From positions 5,285,377 to 5,349,376 of the forward strand of contig VZSR01003022.1 of NCBI GenBank assembly GCA_013398615.1: a stretch of 64,000 nucleotides of DNA. Reading direction: 5' to 3'. The notes below the pieces were generated by a model. The model was not told where the DNA came from, searched no databases, and saw nothing but the letters and a program-made list of their open reading frames with translations. This DNA comes from Brachypodius melanocephalos (lineage: Eukaryota; Chordata; Aves; Passeriformes; Pycnonotidae). Positions 27,401-38,400 of the stretch are shown piece by piece (position 1 is the first letter of the stretch; each line of letters begins with the position of its first letter). The position numbers and the translations under genes were made by a program.

Positions 27401-30400
27401 ATCTACCCTCTGCTCCAGAGGGTGAGAGATGCTCTTCAAGGAAATACATCAATATTAAAATATAAACAATAAACATAGATAGAAAAATTATATAGGTATG
27501 TATGCTTGGGACTTGTTTTATCGTCATCCATCTTTCCATGAGTCTGGGAATTCCTCCTCCCTGTCCTGTCATTCTTTCCCCTTCCAGTGTGAATTTGTCT
27601 GACCAGCACAACCTCCTTGGCATGGCAGCCCTGATGCCACACATGTGGCCATGCAGAGCCATCCCTTCAATTCCTTCATTTCACCAACTGTTACATAAAT
27701 CCACTTTTATACTGAACTTGTGGACGTCACTGGAGCTCTGTCCATACCCATAACATCACTGTTTCCATGGGAACCAGCGTACTTCCAAGGGGGAAAAAGT
27801 AGAAGGAGACTAAAAAAAGGACAAAGAAAGAACAAAATAAGACAAATATGTGACATATCCCAACTATGTGTCGGTGTAGGATGTTACAAAGATTTCACTG
27901 CAAGTTGTTTAGGCAGCTTTGCATAACACTTTTTGTCTTGACTGTAGCAGCAAGCAGAATCACAGATGGCAGAAACTTAATAGTATCCCAAATATCCGGA
28001 GTCCCTTAGTGAGGAAGAGATGCTTCTGGCAGCTCTGCACGAGGTGCCACTCTGTGTGAGCAGCAGGGCAAGATGCACCTGCCCATGCTGCAGCATTTCC
28101 CTGGGTTTCCATGGGTTTTCCTCTGTCCTGGAGTGTGACTGGGGCTGTGCATTGTGAGGGTGCTGGATGTTGTAGATGTGTCCTGGAGAGCAACTGGCAC
28201 TGCTAAGCTTTAGGGACAGCTGCTATTATGGGACATTTACAGTGAGTGAATTTAAATATATATATTTGGGGGTTTAGTGTCCATCCACTGTGCATTTTAT
28301 AATGCACAGTATATCTTAAATAAATTATTGAGCCTCAGCAATGGCTTTGGCATATTGGGAGTATTTTGACTGGTAGCCCCAGTCTCCCTGTGGAAGACCT
28401 GGCCAATAGGAAGGATTTTACTGTTCGTGACAACATCTTTGATAATGCCATGTGTGAGTTGCTGGGAGGGAGCCCAACCCCTGGCTCACAGGAGGTGATG
28501 GCTGGTGTGGAGGCTGAGCTGCGAGCTGGGAGGGACAGGCCTGGGAAGAAGATGGGGACACGCTCCCCACCTCTGCAGCCCTGCTCTGGTGGGGTGAATG
28601 GGAGGAGTGCCTGTCCCTGAGCCACCCAAATGTTAGCTGAAGGTGCCAAACTGTTTGGAGAGGGAGTGTGCGGGAAGCTGAAGCTTCTGCCGAGCTCAGT
28701 TGGGTGAGTGAGGCTTCACCTTCTCTTCTGCTCTTCTCTCCAGGAGATGCAGGGCAGTAGGAGTTGGGGTCCCAGCACGTGGCTTCGGCTGGAGAAAGAG
28801 CTGGTGAACTCCATGGGGCTCCCACCTGATGCATCCTGCTGGACCAGGGCTGGGGCCATGCACTGACCCTTTGCACCAGTTCATTTTGGGCTGTTCTTTT
28901 GGTCACTGCTCTTGGTGCTGAGACAGGTGTGAGGAGGGAAGAATTGGGATGAGAAGCCAAAATAAATTTAGCCTAAAGTGCTCTTGCTTGACATTTTATT
29001 ACTTCACATTATATTATATTTATTTTATTAAAGCACCCATCCTTGCAGATGCTGGTCCCAGGGCTGGGTTGCTAGCAGCCAAGCCCTCTCAGCTCAGGAG
29101 TTAATTGCAAGCGATATGTAGGGCTTTTCTTAAAAGCTCCAGCTCCTGAAGTTTGGAGATTATACAAGTCACTCAGCTTGCAGGATTTTTTTATCTTCAT
29201 TTTTTTTCTCTCTCTTTAAGCAATAAGATTTTAAACCCTTTTGGTTGCTGGAAAAAAGCCCTCAAAGTAGAAATCTAAAAGGTTACCAGGAAACAATACT
29301 GAAACTGTAAGACAAATAAAATCCTCATCAGGGTTTCAATTTTCTTTTTTTTTACCGAACAACCTTTTTGTCACTCTTCATTCCCTCTAAAGACGGTATC
29401 ATTCTTTTCCTCATCACCTGGGTGGCTGAACAGGGCTCCTCCACACTGCTGAGCAAATCCTACCTCTCCCTTCAGAGGTGGCTGCATCTCACAGGCAGAG
29501 GAGAGCATCTCTGCCTGCAGCTGACAGTGCTGATTCTAAGTCTTTGGGAGAAGAATGATAAGATGCTTGCTCCCTGAAATCCCCCTTTTCCTCCACTTTT
29601 GGGCTTTACAGTCCCTTTTTATGTTTTGTGGGGCCATTGGGGACTCTGTGGTCCCTCCAGGATGGGAGAAGAGTGCTGCCTTTCATGGCAGAGGGGAGCA
29701 GCCAGCAGTGCATCCCTTTGAACATCTGCAAGCCAAAATGAATTAGGGATGACATTTCCAAAAACGCTGCCATGAATAATCGCCCTGTTTTGGTTTCCAG
29801 GTTTAATTGTGAAGCTGCATGAATTAAAAGAACCTCCTGGGTCTGTCTGCACTGGAAGGGAAGCGGTTTCAAAGAGCTGCAAAGCAGTAAGCAGGCAGGG
29901 GTGCTCCTGCCTGGCTTTTCCCTGGCTCAGATCCTGTGGATGGGTATATGCCAGTCTCAGTGGGGTCATGCCAGCTCCTGGCAGTGTGTCCTCAGCCTGC
30001 TAGCTGCAGTGACCGGGATGGGGCAGACGGCCACACGGTGGAAATGGAAACACTCTCTGAACAGTGCTTGAATTTTTAAACCCCTTTGTGCAGCCCCACT
30101 GGAGGAGCCTCTCAGCTTTGCTTTCCAGGAATGCCCTGGCGATGGGACTCACCTGGCACAAATCCCTGCAGACCGCAGGGCAGAAGACAAGTGCTCCATC
30201 AAACGTGTGCCATGAGCATGCTGGGGCTGCCATGCCTGCAGTGGCTTTTCCATCCTGCAAGGGAAAAGCACGTCTGCTGCTGCTGTGGTGCTGTGATGCT
30301 GCAGGAAGGGCTGTAAACCTGCAGCATCTTCCCTGCTTCATCCTGTGCTTGTGATCCTCGGAGGGACAGGTGAGAGCAGGCCTGAAAAAGCATCTGAGAG

Positions 30401-31818
30401 GGCAAAGCTGAAGGGTAGAGACTGTGTTACAATGACACTGGGGGCAGATCCCTGACAGTGTTTGGCTGCAGGTCAGGGAAGTGGATTCACTGGGTAGAGA
30501 TGCTTAGAGAGCACCTCTGGCATTGCTGCATCCACGGAAGTGGAAATGCTTCCTGCAAATGCTAAAAGCAAAATACAGAGGCTAGTCTTGCTTTCAAAAG
30601 AATGTGGTAGGGAAAAAAAAAATCAAATTAAATGTCCAGGATTGTGATGGGACTCCTATAACCTTTAACTGGGCATGACATGAAGAGCCTTTTCCTGTTG
30701 GCTTGGTGCAGTCAGAGGCAAAGATGGGAAGGGGTTATTATTTCCATCTGTGAGGCAGATTAATTCTGAGGACTTTTAACTTCCTTTGCAAATGGCCTAA
30801 ATTAATGTTTTAGGATTTTAGTCCCTGCCTTCTCCCACCCCCCCAAAGGCCAGGCCCTGGAAGTGCCATTATGCTCCTGTCAAAGGGGCTATTTCTGGAA
30901 TTGATCATATGAATGAAGCCTAAAACTCCACTCTCATTAACGTCTGCAGCTTATCCCGGTGTCACTCCTAAGCTGGTGGGACTTGGTGACACTGCAGGGG
31001 AAGGCTGTCATTTCAACCCAATTTTCACATCACATTTGCACAAAAATTTCCAGGCCTTGCCAGCGCTTTCCACACATTTGTCAAATCGCAGCCACTGTCC
31101 CAGTGAGTGAGGGCTTCTCCTGGCACAGAAGTGATGGCTGTGGGTGCTGACGGGCGACTTGATCCTGGATATGATCCCTGGGTCCAAACGACGACTCCTC
31201 GCTCTAAAAAATAGGCAGCAGAGAGAGCCCCGTGTCATCTGTCTGGATCCAGGGAGTTTTATACATTCCTATGGCTGAGTTTCGTTGTGTGGTACAAACC
31301 TGCAGCCCCTGGTTCTGCAGGGCTGCCCTGCCTTGCCCACGGAGCCCTGGTCCCATCACGCCGCCTGTGCTTGGTGGGGAGCCGGGAGGGCGAAGGGCTG
31401 TCCCACCCCGATTCCCAGGAATCCAGGACTTGAAGCTGTGCTTCACCGGAGAGTGGGAGGAGGGGTCAGGGAGGGAGAGAGAGAGATGCATGGAAGGAGG
31501 AGAGGGGCAATGGTGGGAGCTACCTGGGAATAGCAAAGCATCAAGGGAAGAAATAAATATTAATCCCACAGAAGAGTGTGTGTCCCTGTAGAGCATCACC
31601 AAATGCTCCCCTCCGTACTCGGCTTGGTCAGTGGCACTTCCCCCATGGAAAGGGACCCTCATCTCTAGGGCACAGAGGTGCCTGCTCTCCTCACCCCCAA
31701 GCCAAAGAGCCCACCAGGAGCAGTGCAAATGCTCTGGCTCTTCGGAGAGAGCCTGGGATGCAGCTGGACAGAGCATCTCACCTGGTTACTGCTGCCATCG
31801 GGCAACAGATCCCAATTT

Positions 31819-31838
31819 AATTCACTCACTAGTGAATT
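31819..31838. repeat. Inverted repeat (8-bp arms) in an AT-rich block
   Basis: AATTCACT and AGTGAATT form a perfect 8-bp inverted repeat separated by CACT. The surrounding 31.80-31.97 kb is rich in TTAATTA/TAATT homeodomain-type cores and lower in GC than its neighbourhood. It is either a small conserved regulatory block or chance; the sequence alone does not decide. Confidence 0.5.
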
Positions 31839-32791
31839 TGATCCAAACTTCTGCAACCAATTCATAGCAACCATAATGCAATATCTTTCTCTCTTAATTA
31901 TATTAGGCTGGGTAGTGCTGGCTAATTGAATCTGGGACTCTTGCCTCTTAATTACAAAAGGTCAGATGCTGTGGAGTGCAGGCAGGTGGCACTGGGAGCT
32001 GACTGGTGGGAAGGGGCTGAGGGCTCTTGCTCTGTGAAAGGGCTCCTTTCGTAACAAGTGAGTGACTTCCGGACATTTTCCTTTTTTTTTCTTTTGTTTT
32101 CTCTATCTTATGAATTTCAAGAGTCACGTTATAACAGACGTGTTACTGTGAATTTCTGTGTGGCAGAAACAGGGTTTTTTTTAGTTGAAAAGAATCTGTG
32201 ATGATTTTGGCTGCCTGCCTTGAGTACATTGATGGTAAAAAATGTGGATTTTTAAGAATACACTGGGATGAGCAGGTGACCCTTAAAAGTGATGACTTTC
32301 TGCCACCCATGGGGTGGGGTGGATGAGGTGATCACGTGCTGTGTGGGCATGGAGCCCATTATTAATCCTTTTTCTTTTAAATATCAGCACTACTTGGTGT
32401 GCAGAGGAGGAAGGACACTATAGGCCAGCTCTGCTCCCAGCAAATATTTATCTGATGCAGTGAGGGCTGTGGGCTCAGCTCGACACTGGGGTGGGTGGCA
32501 GTGCCACCTCTGTCCCTCCTTTAAGGTATTTTCCTCCTCATCTGAACTGCTGGCCAGGGACCAACACTGTCTCTGGTGCTTCCCCAAAGCCCCTTTGCCC
32601 CCTCCCTGCCTGCACTGCAGCAGTGAGAGGCATTCAAAAATGCACCTTCTGCTTTTGCTAATTGAAGGGTTTCCCTTTGTCAGCCTCTCGGCTCAAAGGA
32701 GGGTCGGTACAAAGCCATAGCCAGCAGCACTTTGTGTGCCTCTGAAAATCCCATTAGCAGAAGAAAGAGCTTGAATTTTTATTCCACTAGG

Positions 32792-32825
32792 AAAAAAAAA
32801 AAAAAAAAAAAAAGGGAAAAAAAAA
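32792..32825. repeat. Poly-A tract
   Basis: Twenty-two A residues, GGG, then about nine more As leading into TAACA. The tract may be the tail of an old retroposed sequence on the + strand, but the bases upstream of it show no recognisable LINE, SINE or gene sequence. Confidence 0.9.
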
Positions 32826-34130
32826 TAACACCCCCAACCTTCTGATCTATCAGCTGCACATTAACATACTGCCCTCGGCACTGCTGGGGTGTCTGTCCTG
32901 GGAATATTTAATCAGGGTGAAGTGTTATATTGGACTGAAATGTATGTGCTTCAGGGAGCAATGTGCTGATAAGAGATCTGCAGTTAAATTTGGGGCAAAA
33001 AACCTCTGCTGTCAGCAAATAAACACCCCTCCTGCTCCCTGGGTCCCCCTCCCTCTCCAGGCTGTTTTTGTGCCTGAAGATATTTGTTCCTACAAGACAA
33101 GATGGGATATGGGGAGGGCAGCCCTGAGAGGGAGGGACAGAGTAGGATAGGGGGACCTGTACCATAGCCAGGGTGGGCAGCACAGGGGGAGGCCATGGCT
33201 GTGCCAAGATGGGAGGTCCTGACCTGGGGCAGCATGTCTTTGGGCAGGTAGGGGCTGCTGGCTGCACCACGGGGACCCTCTTGGGGGTATAGATGTGATG
33301 CTGGTCCCCAAATCTCCCTGCTGGCCACAGCTGGTGTCCTATGTGTGGCAGGTTGTGGCATCTTGCAGGGCTGCACTCTCCTGGCTTCCCTCCGCTTGCA
33401 ATCAGTCACTGATACCAGTGCCAGCACTGTAATAAATATTGACGGGCATCTGAGGCTTTGCAGACTGTGGCATGCCAGGGAAGGACAGGGAAGGTGTTTT
33501 TGGTGCCATCCTGTGCTCTTCTGTTTCAGCCCTTGCTCATCCATCTGTGTTGGACCTGAGGCTGTGGAGGGCTTGGCTCTGCTCAGATGTCCTGGGTGAG
33601 CATTAGGACTTGGACAGGGAGGAAATGAGATCAGAGTGATTCCAAGATGATGCCCACCATGGTTGTGTGCCCATCTCTGCTTGCCCAGGAGTTTGCAGAC
33701 CCCAGCCAGCCTCAGCAGCTGTCTGCTGGGGCAAAAGCACCCCCAGCTGGTATGGTTTGTGGAGGAGATCCACATCCAGTGAAGGCTCTTGTCCACTGCC
33801 AAAGAAGAATTTGAATGGATCTTTGACTGGGGACGTGTCCATCTGTCTCCACCGGTTTTGACCCAACCAACCTGGCTGTCCTGGCACCTCCTCACTTTCC
33901 TGCTGCATATCTTGCACAGCCCATGCAGGTGACATTTCTTCTGTCACCCCTTTGGGATCATACAGTGTTTTTAAAAATTCTTTATCTTCCCAAGGGCTTT
34001 GCAGTTCCTTGCTGGCAGAGCCCTGGACACAGTTGGTACTGCTGGAGGATCTTCCCAACCGCCCAAGTTGGGGATTCCCTTCAGTAGCTGCCCCCTCTTC
34101 TGGCTGCCCTCCATGCTGGCCTCTACAGGA

Positions 34131-34149
34131 CTATATTTAGACTAAATAT
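34131..34149. promoter_or_regulatory. Palindromic MEF2-type site
   Basis: CTATATTTAG fits the MEF2 consensus YTA(A/T)4TAR exactly. It overlaps a perfect palindrome, ATATTTAG-A-CTAAATAT (34133-34149), so the opposite strand carries a near-identical core. MEF2 factors act in muscle and neurons, where Cav3.1 is expressed in general knowledge. Use of this site here is an inference. Confidence 0.35.
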
Positions 34150-35288
34150 CCCAGCCCATAGCCCCAACCTGACAGTTGGAATGTCTGTCCCAATATCCCG
34201 TAAACATTTCTCCCGATTAAAAGATCCAGATTGCCAACAACCAAACCGTGACTCAGCCCCATGTGGTTTTCCAGGAATTCGCCCAGGATGGGTAGCAGGA
34301 ACTGCCAGCCCCAGCCCCGTGTGCTCAGTGGGGAGGCACCTGCTGATTCATCCTCACCTCCCCTTCCCCAGGCAGATAACGCTACAGCACGGGCTCCTCA
34401 ACACCACCCGCTGCTGTGTTGCAGTGAAAACTCTTGTCTGACAAGGGCCATGCTTATTTTGCTGGAGCATAGAAGCTGCTGCTGGCACTGAGGCAGGAGC
34501 ATGGCCCTGCTGCCTGTGGGTTCTGGCAGTCGAGAGTGTTTTTCATACTAGGCCAGAAGATAACCCCAGCACCACACTGAACCCAAGCCTGGATTTCCCA
34601 CCTCTGTGCTCCTGGAAATGCTCCCAAAAGGATGCAGGAATTGGGTATCAGGTTTGAACCATCCCTATGGGGATGTGCTGCAGCGTATTCTGCCCCAAAA
34701 GTGCATCCAGCATCTGTCCCAGCAGCTCAGCTCTTTAAAAATTGCTCCTAGAGGCAGGAGGCAGGGTAGGGAATGGGCTCTGCTGGTCCTCACTTAAAGG
34801 CTTTTAGGCAGTTCATTAATGGTTTTGGCAGTTTTAATTTGGATTGGGAATGAAAGTTCAAGCAATGGCTTCAGGGAAACACCCCTGGGATAAGGTGTGA
34901 CATGGTTAATAGAAATTGTAATGTTGTTAAAGTGCTTTTCCATAAAACGCTGGGAGAGGAAATTAATGGTGTGGGGTTTTTTATTTTTTTTTCTAAAAGT
35001 TGATATAGCTCATTTAATTAAATCTTTTAATCCATCACATCAGCACTCAGCACTCTTGCTATGCAACTTCCATTTTTAGAGTGGTTTTACAGCTATATCA
35101 GCTGTAGCCATTGATGGCAGCATGGGGAGAACACGTGCAGGTATCTAAACATGTAAACCCAGATAGTGCCTAACACAGGGAAGCTGCTCTGCTCCTGGCC
35201 TTAAAGACAAGGAAAACCATTCCAATTCAGTTGTGGCTTCTCGTGGATGCACCTCTGGGTCTGTTGCCTCCTTGACGCCTGTGTGCAG

Positions 35289-35400
35289 GTGGTTTGAGAG
35301 GGTCAGCATGCTGGTGATCCTGCTCAACTGCGTGACGCTGGGCATGTTCCACCCCTGTGAGGACATCGCCTGCGACTCACCACGCTGCAGGATCCTCCAG
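35289..35400 (+). CDS. CACNA1G: CACNA1G exon 2: repeat I segment S1
   Basis: The acceptor is the TGCAG ending at 35288 and the donor is CAG/GTATGG at 35401. The first base finishes a split codon (probably the proline before WFER), followed by 37 codons. The exon encodes WFERVSMLVILLNCVTLGMF, the first transmembrane helix of repeat I, then an extracellular cysteine-bearing turn (HPCEDIACDS, PRCRILQ). Cysteines in this S1-S2 loop are a feature of T-type channels. The incoming phase requires an upstream exon ending with two bases of a codon, which agrees with an exon 1 coding the intracellular N-terminus; that exon is not in the window. Only a 493-bp intron separates it from exon 3. Confidence 0.96.
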
Positions 35401-38400
35401 GTATGGCCCCAGCTCTGCTGGAAGCTCAACAGCCTCAGGGTGATGTGGAGAGGGAAAAACTGAGCTGGGTCCAGCCATGGTGGCATTGTGTCCCAGGATG
35501 GCAGGTCCTGCCTGCACTGTCTGTCCTGTCAGCACTTGGAAAATGCTGGTTTTGGTGCTCAGATGAGAACACGCAGTGCCATCAGGCAAAGCCCCTGCCA
35601 GGCTATGCCAGCCCCAGCCTAGCCAAGCCTTTCTTGGAGTGCTTGGGGAAGGCCAACCATCTAGTGGTCAGTGAAAGCAAAGCCCAAAATATATTTGTCC
35701 CATTATCCTGGCACTTTGGGTGCTGTTGGACCATCTGGGTTGGGGAAGACACAGGGCTGCTCTCAGCACAGCTTCTTCCCAGGGATCTAGCTTTTAGAGA
35801 TGCAAGAGGAGACCTTGCTGGACTCAGGTTTCTAATTCTCTCCCTTGGTGCAGGTGTGCAGAAGCATCCCTCCTCCCTTCCTTTCTTTTGCAGAGCTTTG
35901 ATGACTTCATCTTTGCCTTCTTTGCTGTGGAAATGATCATCAAAATGATCGCGCTGGGGATTTTTGGGAAGAAATGCTACCTGGGAGACACATGGAACCG
36001 CCTGGACTTCTTCATCGTCATTGCAGGGTAGGTCTGGGGAGGCAGGCCCCCTTCTTCCTGAGTCTCTCTGCTGTTATTCATGGCTGTGCTCGGCAAGCAC
36101 TGAATTTGGGGGAGCAGCTGGTTCGCAGCAGTGAAGGCTGGGGACTGGCTGGTGTTGCTGCCATTGGTGTTGTCCATCCCAGCTTTCCAGCAGGGATTAC
36201 TCCTGAGCTGCTGCTGCCCCTCTGCTGTTCTCAGTAGCTTGAGGGAGAGCTGATGATCAGCTCACAGACAGAACATGGCAGGGTGACAGAAGTTGTTTGT
36301 GGTGGATTTTGACCAGCCCATGCCTGGGGCTCCTTTGCTGGGCACTGGGCTTGGCTCTTCTCCCTCCAGCCCACCAGAGGTTTCAGTTTCCATGGTTGGA
36401 GTGAGCGGCTGGGAGCATGGAGGGCTGTGCGAGGAAGGATCTGAAACGTGCACGATTGCCCTCATCATTATATCTTTTTTTTCCTTGAGGGGAAGTGATC
36501 AAGTTCGCCTTTCTGAGTGTTTTCCTTTCAGAGGCACCTGGTTTGAATTAAAGGCTCTTCCAATATGAGAGTCTCCTGGTGAAGGCTGGAAATCCACATG
36601 AAAAGTCTTTGGCCGCTGGCCAGTGAGCTGAGTTTCTTTGACACACAAATCTCTTGCTGGCCCTCGCCTCCCCTCCCTGCCCCGAGAGCCCCAAGACTTT
36701 TGGGAAAACAGTGGAGTTTTGCCTCTTTTGATAGAGCTAGGGATCAAATTTACTAGATTTTCTTGGAAAGAAGCAGAGGCCCCTCCCAGCTTGTTTGCCT
36801 GGCATGGATTTGGTGTGGCCCAAGAAGGGGCAACACCTTAGTGAGTTTTACTTATGGTCCATTTCTGGCCTCACAGGGACATGGCCCATGGCACTGCTAG
36901 TCAGCTGGGAGAAGTAAAACAGAGATGCCTGGTCTCCCAGTGCATCCTTTGCTTGAAAAATTCATTGCTGCAGAGGTGAAAAGATGCAGTGAGCTTCACA
37001 CCCAGGAACTCTCATTGTCCCCATAAACCTGTCTTCCTGTGGCAGGAAGCCACAACCTCCTAGTTTCCAGCCCCACCAGCCTCTGATGCCTCAGTTTGGG
37101 AGAAGACTCAGGGTTTCCTCCTGAAATGTCAGAGCAATGTTAGGTACAGCAGTGATGGGATGCTGGACAAGAGGGAACCACAGATCCAGTCAGGTCTGGT
37201 AGGGTTGTAGACACCAGCAGCACATCCAAGGGCTGGAGCTTGCTAAGCTACCTTTATTTCTTCTCAATTATCATGTCTTATACTGGAATTAGTTGTGATG
37301 AAGAGCCCAACCCACATGAGGCCGGACATCGCATCTGAGGAAGTATTGTCACGGCTGCTGGGCTGTTCCCAACTCCACTGTGCCAACGTGCTGCCACCTT
37401 GCCCTCCCAGACTGGTCCTGCCTTTGCCTGTTGATCTTGCAAAGCCTTTGGAGCCAGACTTACCTCTAATGTCCTTTTGTGGGGACCCCGTCATGATAGA
37501 ACCTCACTCTAAAGGGACAGCAGCAAGGACCATCCTTATTCCTATGCCAAAATATCACACTTCTCTTTGCTTAAGCAAAGAAATGTCTGCATGTCTGCTG
37601 CACCTTGCCAGGTGTTTGGGTACGTGAGAGTTATCTCCTTCCTGGGCAGAGCTGCATCATGGCACAGATTCCCCTGTGCAGCAGCTGCTCCCTCATCCCC
37701 AACATGCACAGACATTTTTTGCTGCAAAGGTTTTTTGCAGCATGGCAGACTGACCCTCTCGTGCCTTCTGCCAAGTCGGCTTTGCCTCTCACTAAGTGAT
37801 GGCTCTTGTCTTCATGTGCATGAACTATTCCCATCTGGGCCCCATCAAAACCAATTCAGCTGGCAAAGGATCGGACTGGATTTAAATACAAAGCAGAGCC
37901 TCTCCTCCTCCAGCACTGGCTTTCTCTTTTGTGCCCTTGTGCTCTCCTCCAACTAGCCCATCCATCCTGGAGTGCTGCATCCTACTCAGAGCATTGCTGC
38001 AATCCTGGAGGGCCTGCTGAGTGCCAGGGAAAGCCAAAGGGGCTGCAGGAATGGGCCACTGCTGCAACAGAGAAAACAATGAAGGACTCAAGCCTTTAGC
38101 AGACCTAAGATATAGGTAAAAAAGCTCTGTAAGGGATAAGGGATAAAAGTGCTGCAGGATCGAATCCCAAGAAGACAGAGGGAAATTCCTCAGGTAGCTC
38201 TTAGTGCAGCTCTTTGGTTCCCAGATGGGGCAAACTACCCCAATGAGCACTCAGCCCATGGTGCTCACAGCAGAGCACAGGAGCTCTGCATGGAGGAATC
38301 CTGCATCTGAGCAGGTGTCAGGAAAGAGGCCAGAGCCAAACAGGGGCCCTGGAGTGTATGCCAGGGCAATCCTCAAAACCCAGCTGGGTTTGCTTAGATA

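Larger units (their letters stand above)
14723..35288. other. Non-coding sequence upstream of exon 2 (intron 1), second part
   Basis: No exon, RNA gene or intact mobile element is recognised between the gap and exon 2. Items worth noting are listed separately: T/G-rich low complexity near 15.35 kb, an inverted repeat near 31.8 kb, a poly-A tract near 32.8 kb, long minus-strand open frames at 33-34 kb and a MEF2 palindrome at 34.13 kb. AT-rich islands occur around 24.9-25.2, 27.45 and 28.98-29.35 kb, without a recognisable element. Confidence 0.6.
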
